From the NCBI GenBank assembly GCA_036768485.1, contig JAVLUZ010000145.1, positions 15,772,304 through 15,836,303 on the forward strand: a DNA stretch of 64,000 nucleotides, written 5' to 3'. Positions 32,567-42,475 of the stretch are shown one piece after another (the stretch's first letter is position 1; every line of letters starts with the position of its first letter). The notes under the pieces are model-generated. The model had not been told where the DNA came from. It did not search any database and saw only the letters and a program-made list of their open reading frames with translations. This DNA is from Mermis nigrescens. Its lineage: Eukaryota; Nematoda; Enoplea; Mermithida; Mermithidae. The position numbers and the translations under genes are program-made.

Positions 32567-33638
32567 TGTGTAACTGGCGTAGAGTTGCGACGGTAGGCTG
32601 AACCTGCCTCTCGCAGTCTGCGATAGCCATTACATAGCCAATACTAGTAGCTGTCTATGACGGTGCACTGTGGGCTATGCCTTCGGTCTTCCCATTATTT
32701 TCCCAAATTTTCAACAATAAAAAACATTTAGATACTTGTCCGGTATCGTAGAGTTAAGTGTATGATAATAGTAATTGTTTAATGCATACCGCTCGTGTAA
32801 TCGATAATATTTGATCTGAGATAAAAGCTTATCAGTATTACGTTAATTTGATCGTTGTTTTATTTTACTGTAGGGGCCCTTGAGGCCAGTGTACTTAAGC
32901 TCGGATTGGAGTCTGGCGTTTTTTGGTTTTTCGTTTTGCCAGTCGTACGTGTACATATTCCGTACGTTTACGTTTTTCTTTTTGCTTGTTGTCCGGCTAC
33001 AGGCCGTGAATTATTCGTCGAATTAAAATTATAGAAAACCAACCCAGTGGTTTCTGGTTATACCGAGGGTTAGGTCGGCCACCATCCCTTCGTCGAGGAT
33101 TTCCACCCGTTTAGTGGACTGATAGGTAAATTCCGTATGATAGTTTATTTTATTCGAAAATCATATTTTATTTCTCAAGCCAAAAATTGATCAAAAATAT
33201 TATTTAATCTTTAGGGATGATTGATCAGCATAGAGCTCGTTGTTGTTGTTTTCATTGTTCAGCGTGCTACACAAATTAGGAACCAAAAACATTTCTGATC
33301 AGGTACTGATTGAAAACAAGTTAAATTACAACTTGAGCTTGAGATAGGTCAACTGACCTCCGCGGCAAATTCCGAGACTAGGTAGGTAGCCTTAGGTCTT
33401 AGGGCGTAGCTGCTGAGATCACCCGACCAGAAGCAGCCAGCAATATTAGGGCTGAGGGGATTGAAGCCGTAAGGTCTGTAAGGGTCCAAAGATCGAAAGC
33501 CATCCAGTGCCGCGCGATCGGGGCCAGCACTAAGCGCAGACTTAAGTACCTACGTACCTAGGTAAATCTCGCAGGTGAATGCTAGTGCCGCGTCTGTGTC
33601 GACTCTTGTAGATACAGATCGAACCCGCTACATTTACA
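32567..33638 (+). repeat. 5' LTR
   Basis: A 1,072-bp direct repeat of 45886-46967, starting TGTGTAAC and ending TTTACA. A 556-bp core (33016-33571 against 46340-46895) differs by one base as far as I can see by eye, but the first ~60 and last ~65 bp and two internal patches differ more. A possible poly(A) signal AATAAA lies near 32715 and an initiator-like TCAGTATT near 32833. Exact R/U5 limits cannot be set. Confidence 0.9.
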
Positions 33639-33639
33639 T

Positions 33640-33657
33640 TGGACGTTCCCTCCTTTA
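33640..33657 (+). promoter_or_regulatory. Putative primer binding site
   Basis: TGGACGTTCCCTCC begins one nucleotide after the 5' LTR, the expected position for a tRNA primer site and with the expected TGG. I cannot match it to a specific tRNA 3' end from memory. Confidence 0.4.
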
Positions 33658-34221
33658 GGCTGCTAGCTACAGCCGAGCTGATCAATCATCGTAAAATTAT
33701 TTTTCGATCCAAAAATCATCATTTTGGCCATCTAAAAATGTGTAACGTTTCGTTCACCTTTGTTGTTGTATCGACCGCGATCGTGGCAGTGCGCAATTTA
33801 AGTAAGCGTCCGTGGTAAAGATTTTGTGTATCGTGGTAAAGTCATCGTTATTTTTCTATTTCCGTCGAACTTTTATCGACGAAGGCAGCTCTCACGCTCG
33901 CATTTTTCTATAAACGTCGACCCACAGGCGACGATTCATCATTTTTCTCTCTTGACGACGAAATTCCGTCATTTAGGTGTTTACCTACCTGTTTTTCTAA
34001 CCACGTACACGTTCTTGCGCATTAGGCTTAGTCCTACCTGTTTTCGATCATTTCACGTCTGGTATATCTTACTTCACGTAAGGAAGTACTATTTACGTGG
34101 AAAAACCTGTTTTTCGGATCGACAAAGGCCAAATTCGAAACATTTATTTTGGGAAAAATTTCGACGTACTGAAATTTACTTTACCCAAGGTCACATTTTT
34201 CGACATTTTTGATATCTAAAA
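33658..34221 (+). promoter_or_regulatory. Retrotransposon 5' leader
   Basis: About 560 bp before gag. Candidate splice donors are TTTAA|GTAAGC (GT at 33802) and CTTCAC|GTAAGG (GT at 34078); either could join to the acceptor at 40925. Several short upstream ATGs are present. Confidence 0.4.
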
Positions 34222-36675
34222 ATGGCAGGAAAAAAGGTTTTGCGGACACCGCCCGCTAAATTGAAAAAACCTTCTACGCCACCTACTTCAACTCGCCAAT
34301 TACCTACCGCGCCTGTTGACTCTAATAGCGCGAGTAATTCTGCGAGTAATGACACAATTACGAAAGACGTAACTACTACGGCGAATAATGATAGATTACC
34401 CGCGTCACTAAATGCCGCGAGTAATACACAGTCCGATGATGAATTGTTATTGACAACTGTGCGATCGCGCATTAATCAAACTTCGATAACTAGATCGGAC
34501 CCTAACATTGATAATTCATCAAATCATACAATGATTGATAATACGACTACTCATAACACAGTGAATAATCCTGAAACCAGTTCGGAACGCGAAAATCCCG
34601 ATTCTGACGTCGAAAGTAATCATAGTCACAGCATAAATGCCGACCAAGAGCGTGCTAATGCTAATGCGACTAATGATCTTCTTTTGAAAGCTCTACAAGC
34701 TATTCATTTACAATTTTCGGATCTTTCTACGCGCTTTGAACAAGATAAAAAGGCAAATGCGGATGAAATGCGTAAACTGCGTTTGGAGCTAAGCACTATG
34801 CTTAAACCCCAACCAGTTCTGAATCGCATAGAGAGTAATCCATCTGAGCGCGTTAACCACTCAATCGATAGCGCAAATTTTTCTGAATTCAATGCACAAA
34901 CTGCGAATCGTGCGCAAAGTACGCATCGTGCATCCTCACTGTTGTCTACTAGCAACAGAGCGTCAAATTCACGCTCACCTTCGGAAACCGTTCCTGAAAA
35001 TATAACTCAAAGTTGTACAAGTCGCGCGCCTGTAATGTCTAATTTGTCACAGAATCCTTTAAACACGGGTTTGCAACCAGTGCAAAACTCGGGTTTTTCG
35101 GAAAATATACCTACGATTGTGCAGCCGTCGGTATCGATTTCGCAGACGTCGCGATCTCGACCTTCGCTGTCTTTAAATCGTAATGCGCCTTCTTTTGTAC
35201 CTAGCTCTTCTACTACGAACTCGCAGCAGCAATTAAATCCTCCTCCGCTGCAATATTTTCCACCTCAAGGCGAAAATTTACCTAGTAGCTATGTACCTAA
35301 TCCCATAAATGTGGAAATACCGCTTAATAATAATATTTTGCATTCTTCCAATATCGAAATGCAACCTGTTGAGATAAATCTATCTGGCATTAACACCGAA
35401 TCTGCACCTCCACCTGAATCGTCTAGTAGGAAAAAACATGTCAAATTCTCTGACGACAGCTCATCTAGTAGCTATGATCGCCCGCGCAGTCGTCGCTCGC
35501 GTCGCAAGGGTCGATCGCGCAGACGACGTCATCGGCATAGTTCAGGTTCTTCATCTGAAAGCTCTCGTGGTGACTCGCGTCTTGCTGATTCCTTGAATCG
35601 CGGACCATTTTTGCAGCAAATGCAATTTGCAATTGCTAATAAAAAATTTTTTGATGGCGATAAATCGGATATGAAAGCATATTTTGCAGAATTTGAATCG
35701 CTTGCCAATACCTATGATATTGACAAAGCTGATCGTTTAAAATTCGCTACTGGATTTCTTGATCCTTATGTTTTGCGTTTATACCGTTCGTTACCTGCTG
35801 ACATTCAACAATCGTATTCAAAAACGAAACAAGCGCTAATAGCCGAATTTTGTCCAATGGACACCGGTGCGCTCTTTAATCGTTTTTTGTCACACAAACA
35901 GCAGCCTAACGAATCGGTTAAAGCTTATTATCTCTCGCTTCGCGAAGAATTAATTAAGTCGGATCCTTACCTTGAAATTGATTCGCCACATTTCAATAAT
36001 TTAATGCGACATCAGCTAAAAGAAGGTTTATTACCACACATTTCGAAAGAGGCATATCACAAAAAACCTAGAGCATCATTAGCTGAATTTTTGGATAATG
36101 CGCTAAGCGCTGAATTTGCTAACAAAGAATTTGAGGATAAAAAGGCAGTAACGCCTTATGTATCGGTAACAGCTGCTCCAGTAGGCAGCGCAGTACCTAA
36201 AGATACTCCTCGCGTATCTAACCAAACTGATTCAAATCGCTCACGTTATAAAACGTTTCATCGCTCATCGCGTGCTGAGAAACCAGAAAGTTCTTCTCGT
36301 AAATATTGTACCTTTTGCAAGCGCATAGGTCACATTTATGAGGAATGTTTCACGCGTCAAAGGCAAGAAGTAACTAATAATACTAATCAGAACAATCAAG
36401 CAGAGCGAAATAATAATTCTATGGCTCGCAATCGCAGCCAATCGCGTTCTTTTTCGCGACAAAATTGTTCGCCATCGCGTTCGAATTCGCAAAATAGGCA
36501 GCGATCTCAATCACAATATCGTAACCCTAGTCAACATCGCTCATTTAACTATGCGAATAATGATAATCGCTTTGAATCAAAGCAATCACGATCGAATTTT
36601 CGGCAAAATCGTAATGATTATTACCAAAATTCGCGTGCTAATTATCAAAATTCCGCGTTACGACAATCGCTATAA
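34222..36675 (+). CDS. gag: Gag polyprotein
   Basis: An 817-aa structural protein of the retrotransposon particle. Residues 1-140 are Ser/Thr/Asn-rich and disordered. A charged helical stretch follows at about 150-200. An Arg/Ser-rich basic cluster lies near 415-455. A helical capsid-like region typical of retrotransposon Gag (FFDGDKSDMKAYFAEFESL onward) spans about 472-645. One CCHC zinc knuckle, C-x2-C-x4-H-x4-C, uses C696, C699, H704 and C709. The C-terminus is Arg/Ser/Asn/Gln-rich and should bind RNA. It ends TAA at 36673-36675 inside the pol frame. Pol is in the +1 frame relative to gag, and the two overlap by at least 125 nt. Confidence 0.93.
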   Translation: MAGKKVLRTPPAKLKKPSTPPTSTRQLPTAPVDSNSASNSASNDTITKDVTTTANNDRLPASLNAASNTQSDDELLLTTVRSRINQTSITRSDPNIDNSSNHTMIDNTTTHNTVNNPETSSERENPDSDVESNHSHSINADQERANANATNDLLLKALQAIHLQFSDLSTRFEQDKKANADEMRKLRLELSTMLKPQPVLNRIESNPSERVNHSIDSANFSEFNAQTANRAQSTHRASSLLSTSNRASNSRSPSETVPENITQSCTSRAPVMSNLSQNPLNTGLQPVQNSGFSENIPTIVQPSVSISQTSRSRPSLSLNRNAPSFVPSSSTTNSQQQLNPPPLQYFPPQGENLPSSYVPNPINVEIPLNNNILHSSNIEMQPVEINLSGINTESAPPPESSSRKKHVKFSDDSSSSSYDRPRSRRSRRKGRSRRRRHRHSSGSSSESSRGDSRLADSLNRGPFLQQMQFAIANKKFFDGDKSDMKAYFAEFESLANTYDIDKADRLKFATGFLDPYVLRLYRSLPADIQQSYSKTKQALIAEFCPMDTGALFNRFLSHKQQPNESVKAYYLSLREELIKSDPYLEIDSPHFNNLMRHQLKEGLLPHISKEAYHKKPRASLAEFLDNALSAEFANKEFEDKKAVTPYVSVTAAPVGSAVPKDTPRVSNQTDSNRSRYKTFHRSSRAEKPESSSRKYCTFCKRIGHIYEECFTRQRQEVTNNTNQNNQAERNNNSMARNRSQSRSFSRQNCSPSRSNSQNRQRSQSQYRNPSQHRSFNYANNDNRFESKQSRSNFRQNRNDYYQNSRANYQNSALRQSL

Positions 36676-39600
36676 TAATCAATCGCGCCAAAATACACCT
36701 TTCGTGCAATTTCCAAATGAACAACGTGGGACATACTATAACTCGAACTATCGCAACGACAATAATTCTAATCGCCCTTATGTTACATATACCGCAGATA
36801 ACCAGCCCACCATGAATGCGCCCCCACCGCAGCCAACCCCTACATCTCCTCATGATGTAAACACGGTTACTGCGAAAGGGCCAGAATCTAGCGCGCGTCC
36901 TAATTTATTCGCGTCGCAAGAATTTCTCGAAGAGTACGAACGTTTACAACGTCGTCTTGCAACTTACGAGAAAATAAATCTACCTCCGTCTAAGATCTTA
37001 GATCCTAATATTCCTATTGTAAGTCACGCTGGAACTAATTTACCCACTATTCTCGTCAAAGTTCATGGCGTTGAGGTACCTGCTCTCATAGATACAGGTT
37101 CACAGGTCACCATGATGACCACATCTGCATTCTTGCGTCTTGGTTTTAATTTACCACCTAAACAAGTTTCGCAAGTTGTGCATGGTGTAGGCAAAATTAC
37201 TGCAGTCGTTCGCTATAAAGTAAATATGACTTTAACCATTGCGGAACAATCTATTACTACCTCAGTTGCTATAATTGATCATTTGCCGGAAGACATGCTC
37301 TTAGGATATGATTTTTGCGAATCCGCACTCATGTGGGTTAATCCTATTGAGCGTTGTGCTTTTATAAACGGCATTAAGGTTAATTTACTCTCATCTCATG
37401 AAAAATTGCAATTTCGCACGAAACCCAACGCAACCACCTCTGGTGTTGTGTGTGTACATGTTTCGTTGCCCGAGCCTGTTATCATACAACCTAGGCATGA
37501 ATTAATTACACCTGGCTATATAAGTCATGGTTCTTGCAATTTTGATTTCGCACTATTCGAACCAAATCCTGATTTTATGGAGAAAACATCACTTTTTGTT
37601 GCTCCATCTATAGTCGATGCTTCACAACCTTTAATACCTGTTCGCGTCTGTAACATCTCTAAAGCGCCAATTCGCATTGACTCTGGTGACATAATAGGTT
37701 CTTTAACCACTGATGCCGAGGTTGTGTCACATGTTTCATCTTTGGATGATAGGACACCAGAACTTTTCGCATCAATAAATAAAGCTTTAAACGGCTCCGC
37801 CGTTGATTCTAGACAACAGCAACAAATTCGTGAATTATGTCTAAAATACGACTCAATTTTTGCACTAAAAAACGAACCTCTCGGTCGTACCCCCTTGATG
37901 AAACATCATATCGATACAGGGGATAATCCACCCGTTGTGGGAAAAACTTATCGTGTCGAACATTCTAGAAGGGAATCTATGCAGAAAATTATAAATGAAA
38001 TGCTTGCGGATAAAATTATTCGACCTACAACTAGCCCATGGGCAAGTCCATTATTTCTCATTGGAAAAAAGGACGGTTCCCTAAGGCCAGTCGTCGATTA
38101 TCGACGGTTAAATGACATCACTAAAACGCAAGTTTATCCTCTTCCGCAACTAGATGATTATTTTGATACCTTAGGCAATGCTGCATATTTTAGCACACTA
38201 GACTTGAAATCTGGATACTGGCAGATCCCACTCGATAATAAATCTCGCGAAAAAACAGCATTTATATGTCCTGTTGGTCATTATGAATTCGAAGTTTTAC
38301 CTTTTGGGTTAAAGAATGCGCCCGCAGATTTTCAAAGACTAATGGAGCTTGTGCTCGCAGGTCTAAATTGGAAATCTTGTCTCGTTTACATCGATGACAT
38401 AATTATCTTTTCACGCACTTTCAAAGAACATTTAAAAGATCTCGAAAATGTCTTTATTGCTCTTAAAAAGGCAAACTTACGTGTAAAGCCTGATAAGTGC
38501 CATCTTGCGCATGCAGAGGTAAAATTTCTTGGCCATAGCATAAGTGCAATGGGCATCGCTCCTGACATGTCCAAAGTCGCGGATTTAATCTCGTTTCCCG
38601 TACCAAAAACCGTAAAATCCTTGCAGAAATTCCTTGGTTTAGTCCAATGGTTTAAGAAATTCGTTAAAGATCTCGCTAAAATTGCTAAACCGCTATTCCA
38701 TCTTCTGCGTAAAGATGTCGAATTTTGCTGGAAGGCTGAACACCAAACCGCCTTTGAGCTTCTGAAGAAAGCATTTACGTCCCCACCTATTTTACAATTA
38801 CCGAAATTCGATGATGAGCACCAATTTATCTTAACAACTGACGCAAGTAACTATGCGTTAGGTGCTATTTTGACACAAAAACACTTACCATCAAAAAATC
38901 GTTTTATTCTTAGCTACGCTAGTCGCGTACTAAATTCTGCCAAATGTAATTATGCTACTTCGGAAAAAGAAGCGTTAGCGGTAGTGTGGGCCATCAAGCA
39001 TTATCGACACTATCTTTACGGTAAAAAGTTCATTGTCGAAACTGATCATCAAGCGTTAACCTGGCTAGTAAACGTAAAAGACCCATCGAGTCGATTACGC
39101 CGTTGGGGTCTCAAATTACAGGAATACGAATATGATATCGTTTACGTTCCTGGTGCATATAATTGCGCAGCTGATCTTCTCTCACGTCATCCTAAATATG
39201 ATCATGCAGAACGAAAATATAAAGTCGAGCGCAAAAATATCGTTAACATCGCAAATTTAGAATCAGAAGATTCTGAGTCAGATGATGAATCGGTTCCACC
39301 TGACCGATCGCGCGATAACGCGCCTACTGCACCAATTAATCATCCAAATGCGCAAAATAATGTTCCTACTGCGCAAACCGATCCTACTAATTCTAAACCA
39401 CCTACATTTCGCGAACGCTTGTTACTTACCGATGCCGAAAAAGCTGAAATGCTAACACCTGCGCGTTTACTCGCTGAGCAACGTGCAGATGACGAATTGC
39501 ATAAAATTCGCATCGCATTGAACGACTTAACAACGAAAAAATATCGTGACGAATTTTTTCTCGTAAACGATGTACTTTTTCGTCGTTTCCAACCTAAGCG

Positions 39601-41020
39601 CTCACCAACTGTCGTTCATCAAATAGTCATACCCAAATCTTTGCGTCGCTTCATATTAACGGAATTTCATGACTCTATTTTCGGAGCTCATTTTTCATCG
39701 CGCAAAATCTTGCCCGCCATTCAAATGCGTTATTGGTGGCCGCGCATGGAAAATGATGTGATCGCGTGGTGTCGGAATTGTGATGTGTGCTTACAACGTA
39801 AGGTCGCATTAAATTCCACATCCGTTCCGATGCAACCAATCGAAGTATCCGCACCCTTTGAACTCATTGCGTGCGATTGTTTGCATATGCCGCGATCCCC
39901 CTCCGGAAATGACCAAATTGTAGTTTTTATGGATTATTTCACAAAATACGTGGAAGCTTTTGCTGTTTCTGATATCAAAGCAACAACTATCGCAAATTTA
40001 TTATTACGAGAAATTATACCACGTTATGGAGTCCCCAAGAAATTTTTAACAGATCAGGGGTCAAATTTTACATCTACCCTTATTTCGGAAGTCTGTAAAT
40101 TATTAAACGTTCAAAAAATATTTACAACCCCATATCACCCCCAGTGTGATGGGTTGGTGGAACGTTATAATCGAACTTTGATTGATGGTTTGTCGAAGCT
40201 GAGTGCGCGTTCCCAGTATGATTGGGAGCAATTTTTACCTTTTGCATTATTTGCATACCGCGCGACTCCGCAATCATCGACTAATATATCTCCTTTCGAA
40301 ATGCTTTATGGTCGCGAACCAGCATTTCCTCTTGACACTTTACTAATAAATGACTTCGTGATAAATCCGAATTTACCTTCCGTTGCGGAAAAATATGTCA
40401 TTGATTTAAAGCTGACTTTACAAGACTTGCATGAAATCGCATCTCAAAATCTAACGCAAGCGCGTAAGCAGCAGAAATCACAATATGACAAGTCCGTAAC
40501 GCAAACAAATTTTTCTCTTTCGGATATAGTCTATCTTAATAATACCTCAGTCATTCAACCTGAAATAGGTAAATTATCACCCAAGCGTGTGGGTCCATAC
40601 CGAATTATTGACTTACCTACGCCTGAAACTGCGAAAATCGCATATGTCTATAACCCTCTTATCGTTCATCACGTTCATAGGAATAGACTTCTGCCTGAGC
40701 CTAAACTACCTTATTCTGACTTAATTGTGGAAAAACACGCGTACGTCCCTGGCGATTTTGTGTTGGTAAAATTACCACATCGCCCTCTTGCCCCGGCAGT
40801 TGTCATAAGTTTTGAGGATTTACCGGGCAGGGAACAAAAAGCTAAGGACTGCGCGCCTATACGTTTATTAAATGGCTCTAAAACAGCACATGCCGTACCA
40901 TTATCTAATGTTTTTCCTTTTGCAGACCCATGGCTGCAGAAGGCACCCCAAGCAAAGAGGCATTGCTGGAGGCAGCTGGTCGCCGATGCAAATTCGAAGG
41001 GCGTGATCCCGCGTCCTTAG
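36551..41020 (+). CDS. pol: Pol polyprotein: protease, RT, RNase H, integrase, PWWP-like tail
   Basis: Up to 1,489 aa, probably expressed by +1 frameshift from gag, since the first ~40 residues overlap gag and the real fusion point lies before 36675. Protease active site D181-T-G. RT carries YIDD at 613-616. RNase H has its first Asp in TDAS at 764. Integrase has a zinc domain (H1040, H1047, CDVC) and the catalytic triad D1109, D1168, E1204 with the standard 35-residue D-E spacing. A segment at about 1397-1459 (GDFVLVKLPHRPLAPAVVIS, then a strand ending VFPFAD) has the layout of a PWWP domain, which binds chromatin in host proteins. The last 91 nt overlap the exonuclease gene. Confidence 0.95.
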   Translation: MRIMIIALNQSNHDRIFGKIVMIITKIRVLIIKIPRYDNRYNNQSRQNTPFVQFPNEQRGTYYNSNYRNDNNSNRPYVTYTADNQPTMNAPPPQPTPTSPHDVNTVTAKGPESSARPNLFASQEFLEEYERLQRRLATYEKINLPPSKILDPNIPIVSHAGTNLPTILVKVHGVEVPALIDTGSQVTMMTTSAFLRLGFNLPPKQVSQVVHGVGKITAVVRYKVNMTLTIAEQSITTSVAIIDHLPEDMLLGYDFCESALMWVNPIERCAFINGIKVNLLSSHEKLQFRTKPNATTSGVVCVHVSLPEPVIIQPRHELITPGYISHGSCNFDFALFEPNPDFMEKTSLFVAPSIVDASQPLIPVRVCNISKAPIRIDSGDIIGSLTTDAEVVSHVSSLDDRTPELFASINKALNGSAVDSRQQQQIRELCLKYDSIFALKNEPLGRTPLMKHHIDTGDNPPVVGKTYRVEHSRRESMQKIINEMLADKIIRPTTSPWASPLFLIGKKDGSLRPVVDYRRLNDITKTQVYPLPQLDDYFDTLGNAAYFSTLDLKSGYWQIPLDNKSREKTAFICPVGHYEFEVLPFGLKNAPADFQRLMELVLAGLNWKSCLVYIDDIIIFSRTFKEHLKDLENVFIALKKANLRVKPDKCHLAHAEVKFLGHSISAMGIAPDMSKVADLISFPVPKTVKSLQKFLGLVQWFKKFVKDLAKIAKPLFHLLRKDVEFCWKAEHQTAFELLKKAFTSPPILQLPKFDDEHQFILTTDASNYALGAILTQKHLPSKNRFILSYASRVLNSAKCNYATSEKEALAVVWAIKHYRHYLYGKKFIVETDHQALTWLVNVKDPSSRLRRWGLKLQEYEYDIVYVPGAYNCAADLLSRHPKYDHAERKYKVERKNIVNIANLESEDSESDDESVPPDRSRDNAPTAPINHPNAQNNVPTAQTDPTNSKPPTFRERLLLTDAEKAEMLTPARLLAEQRADDELHKIRIALNDLTTKKYRDEFFLVNDVLFRRFQPKRSPTVVHQIVIPKSLRRFILTEFHDSIFGAHFSSRKILPAIQMRYWWPRMENDVIAWCRNCDVCLQRKVALNSTSVPMQPIEVSAPFELIACDCLHMPRSPSGNDQIVVFMDYFTKYVEAFAVSDIKATTIANLLLREIIPRYGVPKKFLTDQGSNFTSTLISEVCKLLNVQKIFTTPYHPQCDGLVERYNRTLIDGLSKLSARSQYDWEQFLPFALFAYRATPQSSTNISPFEMLYGREPAFPLDTLLINDFVINPNLPSVAEKYVIDLKLTLQDLHEIASQNLTQARKQQKSQYDKSVTQTNFSLSDIVYLNNTSVIQPEIGKLSPKRVGPYRIIDLPTPETAKIAYVYNPLIVHHVHRNRLLPEPKLPYSDLIVEKHAYVPGDFVLVKLPHRPLAPAVVISFEDLPGREQKAKDCAPIRLLNGSKTAHAVPLSNVFPFADPWLQKAPQAKRHCWRQLVADANSKGVIPRP
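40739..40929 (+). other. PWWP-like region at the integrase C-terminus
   Basis: Pol residues 1397-1459. The order is PGD-[hydrophobic]-VLVKLPHRPLAPAVV, a variable loop, I-x-LLNGSKTAHAVP, then LSNVFPF. PWWP domains share PGD-x-V-x-AK, a P-x-x-P element, a strand with F-x-G-[ST]-x-[ET]-[AT] and a closing [DL]-x-PF. The aromatic cage residues are only partly evident. The call is by pattern, without a profile search. Confidence 0.5.
40910..40925 (+). promoter_or_regulatory. Strong 3' splice site before the exonuclease ATG
   Basis: TGTTTTTCCTTTTGCAG has a long pyrimidine tract and CAG at 40923-40925. The exonuclease ATG follows after ACCC. It lies inside pol codons. A spliced RNA from the leader to this site would express the exonuclease as errantiviruses express env. 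Confidence 0.6.
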
Positions 41021-42453
41021 ATGAGTTTCGTTCGGCGTTGACCAGTATGGCTTTAGAGCGGGGTTTGGTTGTACCAGACCCGCTGCCACAAAACGACGAT
41101 AGTCGTGTTAGCGGTTTACAAGCATTCACTGCTAGATGGGTTAAGCACAAAGCAGCACATAAAATTAAAAATCATACTAAGCGTATAAACGATCAACAGC
41201 TCTGGTGGGAGAATAGATTTCGTAGATTTCCTTTGGTAACCCCTCGCGTACCAAGGAACAGGCCTATGCCTACGGTCATAGTCTCCGACGACCAGAAGTC
41301 GTTTGCCGCCATTTTGGCGTTAACTCAACCATCAAATTTGACTAATGGCACACTATTTTTAGGCTACGATTCTGAATTTGTTAATGACAGGAAAGGCAGA
41401 CACTATAAGACCTGGGACTTGCGTTTTCAGCAATTATGTCCCACCTACCAGGACCTCCATGGCCCATTCGTACGCTACGTCCAAGTTGCGAGCGCGAACG
41501 GTCATGTGTTCTGCTGGGACCTGGCGAAGTTCCCGCAACCTCCGTTCGGGCTTCACCAGTTGCTCGAAACACGTTTGCCAAATGTATATATGGTTTGTTA
41601 CGATCCTACGCAAGATCGACTTGCGTATTTTCACGTATACGGTCCAACTTTTGAGGAAATTTTGGCAATCCCAGATGCAGAAATTCGCAATCAACTGCAC
41701 TGGAAGGATCCGTTCATCGCTAATTTTATCGATATTCAGCCATTAGCGAGAGAATTTACTCGTCGTTTTCGCATTACAGCGCGTTCACACACACTGAAGC
41801 GCTTGGCTGAGTTCCTATTTGACATGTATCTTGACCCGAACGCGCCTGATAACTTCGGACAGGCGTGGAGCTTACCTTTAACTCGGGACATGCAGAATTA
41901 TTTAGTGATGGACGCCCTTATAACTATCGATGTTTTTATATTGATAGAAGGGACATCGCAAAATAATCGCATTACTGACGATAGAAAGCCTATGTCAGTC
42001 TCATTTGTAGGCGATGAATTGCACATTAAGGCCACTGGCCCAAAAGCCAGAGTGCGTATACCATTGTCGACTAGCAAACCACCGCAAGGACAGTCGACCA
42101 GCACAGCTGCTGAAGCTGAAGTAGAAGTTGACTCGAATGGCGAAGAATTAATTAGAGTTGAGGACTTCTATGGTCCGGCTCCGCAACTTCCAGCGGCCAT
42201 AGCAGCAGCCACCACCGTTGCCTCAGTAACGGAAGCGTTGGCTCACACTAATGTCTTTGACAATCCTGACCTACAAGTTCAGGGTTCGCAGGCCGTTGCC
42301 GACTCAGTTTCGGGCCCGGCTCATGCACCTGATACCGAACCAAAATCTAAACCAACCAGTTCGAGTACACCTGCATCTGCGTTTTCTTCGCAAACCGATA
42401 TTCCATATGATTCGCCAATGATCGATGTAGAACCGATCTCCACTGAACGATGA
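40930..42453 (+). CDS. DEDDy-type 3'-5' exonuclease (retrotransposon ORF3)
   Basis: A 507-aa protein. Residues 1-130 are a basic, unassigned N-terminus. Residues about 140-340 form a DnaQ-like exonuclease: motif I LGYDSEF (D147, E149), motif II around YDPTQDRL (D229), then a helix SHTLKRLAEFLF, and motif III WSLPLTRDMQNYLVMDAL (Y324, D328). The tyrosine and the WxxPLTxxxxxYxxxD context place it in the DEDDy class near WRN, EXD2 and Rrp6. All five catalytic residues are present, so activity on single-stranded or 3' ends of DNA or RNA is likely. The C-terminus (340-507) is Ala/Pro/Ser/Glu-rich and disordered. The start at 40930 is an ATG in good context (ACCCATGG) just after a splice site. Possible roles are trimming of cDNA or primer ends, or defence against host RNA. 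Confidence 0.88.
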   Translation: MAAEGTPSKEALLEAAGRRCKFEGRDPASLDEFRSALTSMALERGLVVPDPLPQNDDSRVSGLQAFTARWVKHKAAHKIKNHTKRINDQQLWWENRFRRFPLVTPRVPRNRPMPTVIVSDDQKSFAAILALTQPSNLTNGTLFLGYDSEFVNDRKGRHYKTWDLRFQQLCPTYQDLHGPFVRYVQVASANGHVFCWDLAKFPQPPFGLHQLLETRLPNVYMVCYDPTQDRLAYFHVYGPTFEEILAIPDAEIRNQLHWKDPFIANFIDIQPLAREFTRRFRITARSHTLKRLAEFLFDMYLDPNAPDNFGQAWSLPLTRDMQNYLVMDALITIDVFILIEGTSQNNRITDDRKPMSVSFVGDELHIKATGPKARVRIPLSTSKPPQGQSTSTAAEAEVEVDSNGEELIRVEDFYGPAPQLPAAIAAATTVASVTEALAHTNVFDNPDLQVQGSQAVADSVSGPAHAPDTEPKSKPTSSSTPASAFSSQTDIPYDSPMIDVEPISTER

Positions 42454-42475
42454 TTTATCTCCTAAGCGTTTAGTC

